This document shows, piece by piece, positions 45,757 to 53,700 of a stretch of DNA of 64,000 nt. The notes beneath the pieces were generated by a model, which was given only the letters and a program-made list of their open reading frames with translations, was not told the origin of the DNA and ran no database searches. A program made the position numbers and the translations under genes. How positions within the stretch are numbered: the first letter of the stretch is position 1; every line of letters begins with the position of its first letter. Location of the stretch: positions 395,259 to 459,258 of the forward strand of contig NZ_GG669993.1 of NCBI RefSeq assembly GCF_000159315.1, read 5' to 3'. Origin of the DNA: Lentilactobacillus hilgardii DSM 20176 = ATCC 8290. Its GTDB lineage: Bacteria > Bacillota > Bacilli > Lactobacillales > Lactobacillaceae.

Positions 45757-47787
45757 TTAGTCATAATTAATAGTTTGATTAAATTGCAAATACTTTGCTA
45801 ATTGTACATTCTCTGGCTTGTTTTTCCAATGCTTTTCGGCCGTAATATTTTGCGCTTCCTGATTAGCAACTGTCAAAATATTTAAATCACCAACAGGGTC
45901 GGCAACTTTAAAGTCGGGCATTCCCGACTGTTTTGCTCCGGTAATATCCCCTTGCCCTCTTAGTTCCAGATCCTTTTGGGATAGAAAAAAACCGTTAGTG
46001 CTACTGGCAACAGCTTTCATTCTTTCCTTGCCAACCTCATTTTTAGGATCAGCAATTAAGACACAATAGGATTGGGTTGAACCACGGCCAACTCTTCCAC
46101 GAAGTTGATGCAGTTGAGCAAGGCCAAAATGATCAGCATCAAAAATTAACATCGTGTTTGCATTTGCAACATCGACCCCAACCTCAATTACCGTTGTTGC
46201 AACCAATACTTGAAATTGATTATTTTTAAAGCTGACCATTGTGTCATCTTTTTCCTGATTGGACATTTGGCCATGCAACAGCCCAACCTTAAATTGTGGT
46301 TCAAAAATTGTTTTAAAGCGCTCAAAAATGGCCACCGCGTTTTTCATATCAACAGCTTCCGATTCTTCAATAAGCGGTGTCACAACATATACTTGATTGC
46401 CATTGTCAAGTTGCTTTTTAACAAACCGAATCGCACTATTGGTCTTTGCCGATGTTATCCATGTTGTTTTAATCGGCTTTCTACCGGAGGGAAGCTGATT
46501 AATAATTGAAACATCCATATCACCATACATCGTAATCGCAAGCGTCCTGGGAATTGGTGTTGCAGTCATTGCCAACATATTGGTACTGGTTCCCTTTTGA
46601 CGAAGTGCCTGTCTTTGATTAACACCAAATCGATGTTGTTCATCAATCACTGCCAACCCCAAATTGTCATATTGCACGTCATTTTGAAATAAGGCGTGAG
46701 TCCCAACTATCAGATCCACCTCACCGCTTTGAATGCTTGGCAGCATTGCTCGTCGAGCCGCCGCTGAAGTATCTCCGGTTAATAATGCAATATTGACATC
46801 TAAACCATCAAACATTTTTGCAAAATTATTTGCATGCTGTTCTGCTAAGATTTCGGTAGGTGCCATAATTGCAGCCTGCTTATGGGCACTGATTGTTGCT
46901 AGAATAGCCATTGCAGCAACAACCGTTTTGCCGCTTCCCACATCTCCCTGAAGCAGTCGATTCATCTGAATGGGACGATTTAAGTCAGCCAAAATCTCAC
47001 GGGCAACTTTTTGTTGTGCCGGTGTTAAATCAAATGGTAAACTTTTTTGAAACTTCTCTAACAAACTCTGTTGATAATGAATTTGCGCGTGCGGATCCGT
47101 TTTTCGATGAGATTCCCTTAGAATTTGCACTTTCATTGCAAATAAGAAGAATTCCATAAATTTTGCGGTTCTGAAAGCACGCTGTGCAGCTTTGGGTGAT
47201 TCTGGAAAATGGATATTTCGAATTGTGTCCGGAAAAGATTCCAATCGGTATTTTGCTCTTAATTTATCCGGAATCACATTTGTTAATTGAGTGTGATACA
47301 TATCATATGCCATCTTAATTAACGATTTAATTGTGGCTTGTTTAACCTCTTTACTTGCCGGGTAAATTGAATCGAATGAATTAGAACTCTGATCAGTTAA
47401 AATTTTCATACCTTGAATTTGATTTCTGGATCGATTATAAGTCCCGAATACAATGATCTCATCATTTGAATTAACTTCCCTTTTCAGCCATGGCTGATTA
47501 AAAAAAGAAACCGTGTAGATATTGTCATTGATTTTCAGACGAAAGACTAAACGACTTTTTTTACGCCCGAAATAGGTAAGGGTTGGCGGCGCAATAACCA
47601 TTCCCTTTACCGTTACTTTTTGACCATCAATGGCATTTGAAAGATCTTTAATTGATAAATCATCGTATCGGCGAGGGAAGTACGTCAGCAAGTCATTAAT
47701 CGTGTTAATTCCCAGCTTATTGAGTGCAACCAAACGCTTAGTGCCTACTCCTTTTAGTACGGCCACCGAATCGTTTAAACTAGTCAA
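45757..47787 (-). CDS. recG: ATP-dependent DNA helicase RecG
   Basis: A 676-residue superfamily-2 helicase. The N-terminal wedge domain starts with SVAVLKGVGTKRL and LLTYFPRRYDD; helicase motifs are LLQGDVGSGKT, AIMAPTEILAEQHA, IDEQHRFGV (DEQH in place of DEAH), ATPIPRT, and QLRGRVGRG with SYCVL in the C-terminal domain. It remodels stalled forks and D-loops. The start is TTG 47787 with AAGGA upstream; the open frame extends 51 codons further but that part is not RecG-like. Confidence 0.96.
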   Translation of the reverse strand: MTSLNDSVAVLKGVGTKRLVALNKLGINTINDLLTYFPRRYDDLSIKDLSNAIDGQKVTVKGMVIAPPTLTYFGRKKSRLVFRLKINDNIYTVSFFNQPWLKREVNSNDEIIVFGTYNRSRNQIQGMKILTDQSSNSFDSIYPASKEVKQATIKSLIKMAYDMYHTQLTNVIPDKLRAKYRLESFPDTIRNIHFPESPKAAQRAFRTAKFMEFFLFAMKVQILRESHRKTDPHAQIHYQQSLLEKFQKSLPFDLTPAQQKVAREILADLNRPIQMNRLLQGDVGSGKTVVAAMAILATISAHKQAAIMAPTEILAEQHANNFAKMFDGLDVNIALLTGDTSAAARRAMLPSIQSGEVDLIVGTHALFQNDVQYDNLGLAVIDEQHRFGVNQRQALRQKGTSTNMLAMTATPIPRTLAITMYGDMDVSIINQLPSGRKPIKTTWITSAKTNSAIRFVKKQLDNGNQVYVVTPLIEESEAVDMKNAVAIFERFKTIFEPQFKVGLLHGQMSNQEKDDTMVSFKNNQFQVLVATTVIEVGVDVANANTMLIFDADHFGLAQLHQLRGRVGRGSTQSYCVLIADPKNEVGKERMKAVASSTNGFFLSQKDLELRGQGDITGAKQSGMPDFKVADPVGDLNILTVANQEAQNITAEKHWKNKPENVQLAKYLQFNQTINYD

Positions 47788-47948
47788 ATTGACCGTTCCT
47801 TTCGTTTTAAAAATGTCTTGGTCATATCCAAAATCTACGAGTTTAAAAGACCAAAAGTCCTTAGAAGACAAGTCCCTTAATGACGGCAGAAAGAGGTTGG
47901 GAACCAAAGTATCATAACTTTTGTCCCAGCCTCTCTTCACTGCTTATA

Positions 47949-49664
47949 CTATTCTACAGAAATTAAAAACGGATAAACCGGCTGATCGCCTTCATGAACT
48001 TCAACTTCGAGTTCGTCATCCAACTGAATGATCCCGGCTTGGACTTTATCAGCAAGTCTTTCATTGGCGTTATCTCCCCAAATGATTGTAATTGCTTCAC
48101 TATCATCGTCCAACATCTTGCCGACCATTGAAACGGCTGTTTTAATCAAATCATCATCGACTGCTACAATTTCTCCATCTGCAATGCCCATATACTGATC
48201 TTTTTTAATTTCAAGACCATCAATATTGGAATCACGGATTGCCGTTGTGACTTGTCCGGATTTAACCGTTGGTAAATTATCTTCCATTGCCTTTTGATTC
48301 TCATCTAGCGCATTTTCCGGGTTAAAGCCCAGCATTGCCGTAATTCCCTGGGAAATTGTTTTAGAATGAACAATAGCCGTTGGTATATCAACAACTTCAG
48401 CCGCCTGTTCAGCAGCTAAGAAAATATTTTTATTGTTAGGCAGCACAATAACCTGTTTTGCATGCGTCTCTTGAATGGCATTCACAATATCAGCAGTGCT
48501 GGGATTCATTGTTTGTCCACCATTAACAATGTAATTGACACCCAAGCTCTTAAATAAATCATTAAGTCCCTTACCGGAAGAAATTGAGATAATGGCAGTA
48601 TCGGAAGCCGGTTGGTCTGCTTTGGCGTCAATACTTTCTGCCTTTTGAATCGGTGAAGATATATCCTTTTCATCATCATTTTCGATAATTGTTTCTTGCT
48701 GCAAACGCATGTTATCAACTTTAACAGTTGCTAAATCGCCAAACTCCTGACCCCAGGCAAGGACCTTACCGGGATGCTCGGTGTGAACGTGAACCTTAAC
48801 GATTTCCTCATCATTCACAACCAATAGTGAGTCGCCTAATTTAGCAAGATAATCATAAAAGGTTTGATAATCAAATTTGCGATCAACCTCTTTACCTTTT
48901 CCAATTCGAACCATTATTTGCGTACAATAACCATAAACGATATCATCAGGATCTAGTTTGCTTTGAACACTTTGGTGATGAGCTGCATCAATCATTTCTG
49001 TCATTTCCGCATCCGTTGGTTGATATTCACCCTTTTCAGCGTCTACACGGCCGTTTAGCACGTCATCAAAAGCCTCCAAGACAAACATGAGCCCCTGACC
49101 GCCAGAGTCAACGACACCCACCTGTTTAAGGACAGGCAAAAGATCCGGCGTCTTTTTTAACGCGATTTTTGAGTTTTTGTAAACAGCATCCATTACAGCT
49201 ACAATATCATTTGTGGTTGCAGCTGTTTTTTTGCCGGCTTGTGCTGCCATTCTAATAACCGTTAAAATTGTTCCTTCTGTCGGCTTCATAACTGACTTGT
49301 AAGCCGTTTCGGTACCAGATACAAAGGCGTCAGCCAGATCCTGAGCGCTTAATGTTTCCTTATTTTCAGTTGATTTTGAAAATCCTCTAAAAATTTGAGA
49401 AAGAATCACACCGGAATTCCCTCTGGCACCCATTAGCAACCCTTTTGCCAAAGATGAGCAAAGACTGCCAACACTTGTACTAACGTCCTTATTAACATAC
49501 TTATAACCGCTTGCCAGCGACAAGCTCATATTTGTCCCAGTATCCCCATCGGGAACCGGGAAAACGTTTAAAGAATTTATAAAGTCAGTATTTTTATTTA
49601 ATTTATTAGATGCAGCTTGAACCATCGCCGTAAATTCGGTGTTGGTAATTTCCGTTACTTTCAA
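47949..49664 (-). CDS. fakA: Fatty acid kinase subunit FakA (DAK2-domain protein)
   Basis: A 571-residue protein (YloV family). The N-terminal DhaL-type kinase domain has the nucleotide-metal motif FPVPDGDTGTNMSLS and SGGQGLMFVLEAF; the middle part (FakA-M, about 215-320) and the C-terminal DegV-like domain (about 345-571) with VNGGQTMNPSTADIV follow. It phosphorylates fatty acids bound to FakB partners, feeding PlsX/PlsY lipid synthesis. It lies between yloU and recG. Confidence 0.95.
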   Translation of the reverse strand: MKVTEITNTEFTAMVQAASNKLNKNTDFINSLNVFPVPDGDTGTNMSLSLASGYKYVNKDVSTSVGSLCSSLAKGLLMGARGNSGVILSQIFRGFSKSTENKETLSAQDLADAFVSGTETAYKSVMKPTEGTILTVIRMAAQAGKKTAATTNDIVAVMDAVYKNSKIALKKTPDLLPVLKQVGVVDSGGQGLMFVLEAFDDVLNGRVDAEKGEYQPTDAEMTEMIDAAHHQSVQSKLDPDDIVYGYCTQIMVRIGKGKEVDRKFDYQTFYDYLAKLGDSLLVVNDEEIVKVHVHTEHPGKVLAWGQEFGDLATVKVDNMRLQQETIIENDDEKDISSPIQKAESIDAKADQPASDTAIISISSGKGLNDLFKSLGVNYIVNGGQTMNPSTADIVNAIQETHAKQVIVLPNNKNIFLAAEQAAEVVDIPTAIVHSKTISQGITAMLGFNPENALDENQKAMEDNLPTVKSGQVTTAIRDSNIDGLEIKKDQYMGIADGEIVAVDDDLIKTAVSMVGKMLDDDSEAITIIWGDNANERLADKVQAGIIQLDDELEVEVHEGDQPVYPFLISVE

Positions 49665-49696
49665 CTACTTTTCCTCCTTGGTCAATTGTCGTAATT

Positions 49697-50062
49697 TTAG
49701 TCTTCGTTTGCTACTTGAACACCCTGAACAATTACATTGACCGAATTAGCGGTTACACCAAGCATGCTTTGTAAATCATATTTAACCTTTGCCTGAACGG
49801 CTTTGGCCACCTCAGAAATCTTATTGCCATAGGCGACAATAATATAAACATTGATGACGATTTCGTTGTTATGCTGTTTAACCTCGACACCTTTGAAATA
49901 GTTTTCCCTATTCAAAATATCATTCATATTATCACGAATTTGATTACGGCTTGCCATGCCAACGACACCATAATTGTCGGTAGCAGCACCGCCAACAACG
50001 TTAGCAATGACATCATTGTCAATATCCACTGTACCAAACTTTGTTTTTATTTTGACGGCCAT
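49697..50062 (-). CDS. yloU: Asp23/Gls24-family protein YloU
   Basis: A 121-residue Asp23/Gls24 family protein (GDTVEID-like start, here KFGTVDIDNDVIANVVGGAA, then VNVYIIVAYGNKI and SVNVIVQGV). Family members are linked to envelope-stress responses and to cell-envelope homeostasis. It starts at an ATG behind AAGGAGG. It is the first gene of the unit that continues with fakA and is divergent from rpmB. Confidence 0.94.
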   Translation of the reverse strand: MAVKIKTKFGTVDIDNDVIANVVGGAATDNYGVVGMASRNQIRDNMNDILNRENYFKGVEVKQHNNEIVINVYIIVAYGNKISEVAKAVQAKVKYDLQSMLGVTANSVNVIVQGVQVANED

Positions 50063-50195
50063 GTGTAACAGCCTCCTTAAATTAGTCTATCAACATATTA
50101 ACGATAATTAATATTACCACAATCCCGAGCAAAACCAAAGTAAGCACCATTAAGATTAAAAGCCGTGTCAAGTATAATTACTTGAAAGAAAAGTG

Positions 50196-50224
50196 TTGCA
50201 ATATCAAGGCAACTATGATAAATT
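50196..50224 (+). promoter_or_regulatory. Putative promoter of rpmB
   Basis: TTGCAA (50196-50201), a 17-base spacer and TAAATT (50219-50224). The -35 falls within GTTGC...GCAAC arms. Only four of six bases match at each box, so it is tentative. The strong ribosome site GAAGGGAG follows near 50,270. Confidence 0.4.
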
Positions 50225-50288
50225 ATTCAAGTGTAATGATTCAGAAATTCAGCACTAGAATTCTTATAGAAGGGAGATTTGTTACCCC

Positions 50289-50474
50289 ATGGCTAAAGAT
50301 TTTATCAGTGGCAAACGTACTCACTTTGGTAACAAACGTTCACACGCCTTGAACTCAAGCCGTCGCAGCTGGAAGCCAAACTTGCAAAAAGTTCGGATCC
50401 TTGTTGATGGCAAACCAAAAAAAGTTTGGATCTCTGCCCGTACACTTAAATCGGGTAAAGTGACTCGCGTTTAG
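50289..50474 (+). CDS. rpmB: 50S ribosomal protein L28
   Basis: A 61-residue L28, with the signature [20 protein letters not shown], CysX2Cys-free. The start is the ATG in CCATGGCTAAAG, 15 bases after AGGGAG. It sits alone on the plus strand between two minus-strand clusters, next to yloU, which is the standard arrangement. A terminator follows immediately. Confidence 0.97.
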   Translation: MAKDFISGKRTHFGNKRSHALNSSRRSWKPNLQKVRILVDGKPKKVWISARTLKSGKVTRV

Positions 50475-50476
50475 TT

Positions 50477-50510
50477 AAAAAAAGATCGATTTTATCGGTC
50501 TTTTTTTTGT
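50477..50510 (+). terminator. Rho-independent terminator of rpmB
   Basis: AAAGATCGA (50481-50489) pairs with TCGGTCTTT with one wobble and is followed by a run of eight T residues. It begins directly after the rpmB stop. Confidence 0.88.
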
Positions 50511-50514
50511 GGAA

Positions 50515-50565
50515 AAATAAAGAATCCGGAAAACCGAATAAACTGGTTTTCCGGATTCTTTAGTC
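50515..50565. terminator. Perfect 17-bp inverted repeat, probable terminator of the nitroreductase gene
   Basis: AAAGAATCCGGAAAACC (50519-50535) and GGTTTTCCGGATTCTTT (50545-50561) are exact complements around a 9-base loop. On the minus strand the stem is followed by ATTTTTCC. It adjoins the rpmB terminator and lies about 80 bases past the nitroreductase stop. Confidence 0.78.
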
Positions 50566-50642
50566 TCTGTTGCACTTTACAATAACTTTATTCATAACAA
50601 CTCTGCGACACCAATTTATAATACCGACTTAAACTTGAAATG

Positions 50643-51173
50643 TTAATCAAGCGTTTGCGTCTTGATTCGATCCATCGGAATATGACGCTGTTCATATTTT
50701 TCATCTGTTTGTCCCAAGACCAGACCTGCAACTGGTGTTTGACTCTCAGGCAGCTTCATTTCCTTTATAAGCGCTTTGTTTTGATTTAAGGCTGTAATGA
50801 CGCCCCAAATATGGCATGCGCCAATCCCGAGTGCAACAGCCTCAATATTCATATTCTCAATGATAGTCGCTGCATTTGAATAAGCTGCATTATCTGCTGG
50901 TGTTTCTTGAAGTTTCGTTGACACTATAATAAATAGTGGTGCGCCATACAGCATTGACTGACTGACATTAAAAATTTGCTGTGCATTTTGATCCAAGCGA
51001 TGAAGCCAATCTTGACTAGTAATCACCGTAAGCGATAAACTGTCATATTTTCCCATTGAAACCGGAGATGCATACGCGGTTGTCAAGATTTGATTTAGAT
51101 CATTATCTGAAATCATTTCTCCGGTGTAAGTTCGAACGGATTTTCGATTAATAATGGCATCAATTGTCTTCAA
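50643..51173 (-). CDS. Nitroreductase-family oxidoreductase
   Basis: A 176-residue FMN-dependent nitroreductase. The N-terminal INRKSVRTYTGEMISDN holds the FMN phosphate-binding Arg residues; LTTAYASPVS, IIENMNIEAVALGIGACHIWG and GLVLGQTDE are family landmarks. It probably reduces quinones or nitro compounds with NAD(P)H. The start is TTG 51173 with a purine-rich site. It stands alone; the physiological substrate is unknown. Confidence 0.9.
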   Translation of the reverse strand: MKTIDAIINRKSVRTYTGEMISDNDLNQILTTAYASPVSMGKYDSLSLTVITSQDWLHRLDQNAQQIFNVSQSMLYGAPLFIIVSTKLQETPADNAAYSNAATIIENMNIEAVALGIGACHIWGVITALNQNKALIKEMKLPESQTPVAGLVLGQTDEKYEQRHIPMDRIKTQTLD

Positions 51174-51310
51174 AATAAAACTTCTTTCCCTGCTTCTTAT
51201 ATATAAATAAAAAAACAGTACTGACCGTAAGTTGGAAAACGTTTCAACATCCTCATTGTACCATGTTTTGAATCGGTGGAATTACCACCATTAAAACAAG
51301 CTTGTGCTCA

Positions 51311-51350
51311 AAAAAAGGTTGGACAAAATAACATTTGTCCAACCTCTTTT
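51311..51350. terminator. Bidirectional Rho-independent terminator
   Basis: AGGTTGGACAAA (51316-51327) pairs exactly with TTTGTCCAACCT (51334-51345), flanked by A7 on the left and CTTTTA on the right. On the minus strand it terminates the thiN transcript. Confidence 0.88.
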
Positions 51351-51396
51351 AGTATAATCACGCTTATGGCCAAGTAAGAATGTGAGAAAAACAACC

Positions 51397-52059
51397 TTAA
51401 TTAAACCGATTAATATCCTTACTTTGAATCACACACATAACCCCACTGGCAAATTTAAATCGAGCCTTGTTACCGACAAACTCATTGCTGGCAAGAGAAA
51501 CGGGGCGTTTAACCTGATAATCATTTAGTTTATATTTCTCATCAAACAGTGTTAAATGATCCATTGGTGTCAAAGCAACGAACGCCAAATATTTTTTATC
51601 GGGTTCCTTTTTGATGTCATATTCACCGGGTAAGAAAAAGGTGATCGTATTTTGCTTATCAATCATTCTGATTTTAGGCGCATATTTTTTAAATCGCGGT
51701 TCCAAGACCATCCATAAATTAGCGAGGAAATGATCCAAACGACCACCTGTGGCACCATAAATATCTAATCGATCCGCATGATGTTCTTCAATAGCCACTT
51801 TCAATCCCAATTGAGTGTCGGTGTCATCTTTTTCAGGAATTGACTGGCGGATATCTTTGATATGTGTCTTTACTAACTTTAATTCCTCAGGCTTTAATGA
51901 ATCAAAATCGCCAATAGCCACAATTGGATCGATTCCCATATCAATTAAATATAGATTTCCACGATCAATACCGATCCAATCGCCATTCATTTTGCCCGCT
52001 TTCAATTCAGCAGGCCACAAGTCAATTGGCCCACCAACCAAAAGGTTTAAAACTTTCAT
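51397..52059 (-). CDS. thiN: Thiamine pyrophosphokinase
   Basis: A 220-residue ThiN. It contains GGPIDLWP, DWIGIDRGN, IGDFDSLKPEE, EKDDTDTQLGLK and GATGGRLDHFLANL, which are the catalytic and nucleotide-binding segments of the family. It converts imported thiamine into TPP, the ligand of the riboswitch at 20,622. Its start overlaps the rpe stop region (one-base overlap), so rpe and thiN are translationally linked. Confidence 0.96.
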   Translation of the reverse strand: MKVLNLLVGGPIDLWPAELKAGKMNGDWIGIDRGNLYLIDMGIDPIVAIGDFDSLKPEELKLVKTHIKDIRQSIPEKDDTDTQLGLKVAIEEHHADRLDIYGATGGRLDHFLANLWMVLEPRFKKYAPKIRMIDKQNTITFFLPGEYDIKKEPDKKYLAFVALTPMDHLTLFDEKYKLNDYQVKRPVSLASNEFVGNKARFKFASGVMCVIQSKDINRFN

Positions 52060-52712
52060 TATCTAGTAGCATCCTTTAATGCTTTGATCTTTAAAACTGG
52101 ATCGTCAGCATTAAAAATATATGAACCGGCAACGGCAACTGTAGCGCCAGCTTTGTATGCGCCAACAACAGTGGTTTCGTTAACGCCACCATCAATTTCA
52201 ATATCAAAGTTCAATCCTTGTTCTTTTTTAATCTTATCTAATTCTGTAATCTTTTTAACTGTTTCAGGCAAGAACTTTTGACCACCAAATCCTGGATTAA
52301 CAGTCATAACAAGAACTTGATCAACCATGTAAAGAACAGGTGTAATTGCTGATACGGGTGTTCCTGGATTAATGACCACTTCAGCCTTAACATTGCGATT
52401 TTTAATCATTTGAAGCGCACGGTGAATATGTGGTGTTGCTTCCTTATGAACACCAATAATATCAGCACCGGCATCTGCAAAGTCATCAATATAACGTTCT
52501 GGGTTTTGGACCATCATGTGAACATCCAACGTTAAGTTAGTAATCGGTTTAATTGCCTTAACCCAGCCCGGCCCATATGATAGTGCAGGCACAAAGGCAC
52601 CATCCATGATATCAATATGAAGTAGCTCAGCACCACCTTTATCAACCTTTTCAATATCTCTTTGCAAATTTACATAGTCAGCACTCAAAATTGAAGGTGC
52701 AATCTTAATCAT
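52059..52712 (-). CDS. rpe: Ribulose-phosphate 3-epimerase
   Basis: A 217-residue TIM barrel. It begins MIKIAPSILSADYVNL and has the signature DIMDGAFVPALSYGP, HMMVQNPERYI, VMTVNPGFGGQKF and EIDGGVNETTV, with His and Asp metal ligands. It interconverts ribulose-5-phosphate and xylulose-5-phosphate. ATG 52712 has GAGGAAG at a good distance; the five upstream codons are not used. It follows rsgA and is joined to thiN. Confidence 0.97.
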   Translation of the reverse strand: MIKIAPSILSADYVNLQRDIEKVDKGGAELLHIDIMDGAFVPALSYGPGWVKAIKPITNLTLDVHMMVQNPERYIDDFADAGADIIGVHKEATPHIHRALQMIKNRNVKAEVVINPGTPVSAITPVLYMVDQVLVMTVNPGFGGQKFLPETVKKITELDKIKKEQGLNFDIEIDGGVNETTVVGAYKAGATVAVAGSYIFNADDPVLKIKALKDATR

Positions 52713-52723
52713 AATTAACTTCC

Positions 52724-53617
52724 TCACTTTTTATAATTTGGTTTACGGTTCTTAATATCAGTATACAACTGTAAATAATTTTCGTAACGGCTTTTCATAA
52801 TTTGACCGGATTCAACTTGCCGTTTGACCTCGCAATCCGGCTCATTAACGTGCATACATCCACGAAAACGACATTTTGAAGATGCTCGCTTAAACTCAGG
52901 AAAATAGCCCGCAAGTTCTCGAAAATCTATATCAAGTGTATCATACGATGAGAACCCTGGGGTATCAGCAATCAACCCATCGTTGACATTTAATAATGCC
53001 ACTCGACGTGTCGTATGTTTCCCACGATTCAATGCAGCCGAGATTTCACCGGTTTTTAAATCCAGATCAGGAGCCAGATGATTTAACAAAGTGGACTTCC
53101 CTGCACCGGTTTGGCCCATGATGACATTTTCTTTTTTTGAAAATAATTTACGGAGCCGATTCAAAGCTTCATCCGAAAATGCCGATTCCGGTAAAATAAC
53201 TTCATATGGAATTCTTGCATAATCAGCAGCGATTGTTGCAAATACCTGTCGTTTGCTTTCGCTCAATAAATCGGTTTTGGTAAAGTAAATGATCGGCTGA
53301 ATCTGGCTGATCTCTAATGCAATCAACTGCCGATCCAATAAATTACTCGAAAACTCCGGTTGCGTTGCCGCCGTTGTGACAATTGCCTGATCAATATTTG
53401 CAATTGGCGGTCGAACCAAAGAATTTTTCCTTGGCAATATTTCTAAAATATACCCCTTATCGCCATCCTCGATTTGAAACTCAACGTCGTCGCCCACTAA
53501 GGGCGTAATCTTTCGTTTCCGAAAGTTCCCCCGGGCACGAGTCCGATAAACTTTGTCATCAGCGGTATGAACATCGTAAAAACCGGCCAATGACTGATAA
53601 ATTTTCCCCTTGGTCAA
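52724..53617 (-). CDS. rsgA: Ribosome small subunit-dependent GTPase RsgA
   Basis: A 297-residue circularly permuted GTPase: N-terminal OB fold (about 1-70, with RARGNFRKRKITPLVGDDVEF), then the G4 motif YFTKTDLL, G1 GQTGAGKSTLLNHL, G3 DTPGFSSYD, and a zinc finger with SKCRFRGCMHVNEPDC. It tests late 30S maturation. The start is TTG 53617 with GAGGTGA upstream. It sits between prkC and rpe, as usual. Confidence 0.97.
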   Translation of the reverse strand: MTKGKIYQSLAGFYDVHTADDKVYRTRARGNFRKRKITPLVGDDVEFQIEDGDKGYILEILPRKNSLVRPPIANIDQAIVTTAATQPEFSSNLLDRQLIALEISQIQPIIYFTKTDLLSESKRQVFATIAADYARIPYEVILPESAFSDEALNRLRKLFSKKENVIMGQTGAGKSTLLNHLAPDLDLKTGEISAALNRGKHTTRRVALLNVNDGLIADTPGFSSYDTLDIDFRELAGYFPEFKRASSKCRFRGCMHVNEPDCEVKRQVESGQIMKSRYENYLQLYTDIKNRKPNYKK

Positions 53618-53637
53618 TTAATCACCTCTGTCTTAGA

Positions 53638-53684
53638 ATAAAAAAGTTACTTCGTCCCTATTATACAGACAAGTAACTTTCTTT
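53638..53684. terminator. Terminator between prkC and rsgA, containing a -10-like box
   Basis: AAAGTTACTT (53643-53652) pairs with AAGTAACTTT (53671-53680), and T runs follow on both strands. The loop contains TATAAT on the minus strand, so the same element may hold a promoter for rsgA-rpe-thiN; its -35 is poor. Confidence 0.7.
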
Positions 53685-53700
53685 TGCAGTTTTTATTTTT

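Noticed and set aside
47788..47940. 51-codon N-terminal extension of recG
   Set aside because: RecG proteins begin close to the SVAVLKGVG segment, and AAGGA precedes TTG 47787.
51225..51250. Possible CcpA cre site upstream of the nitroreductase gene
   Set aside because: TTGAAACGTTTTCC differs from the cre consensus at two fixed positions, so I do not call it.
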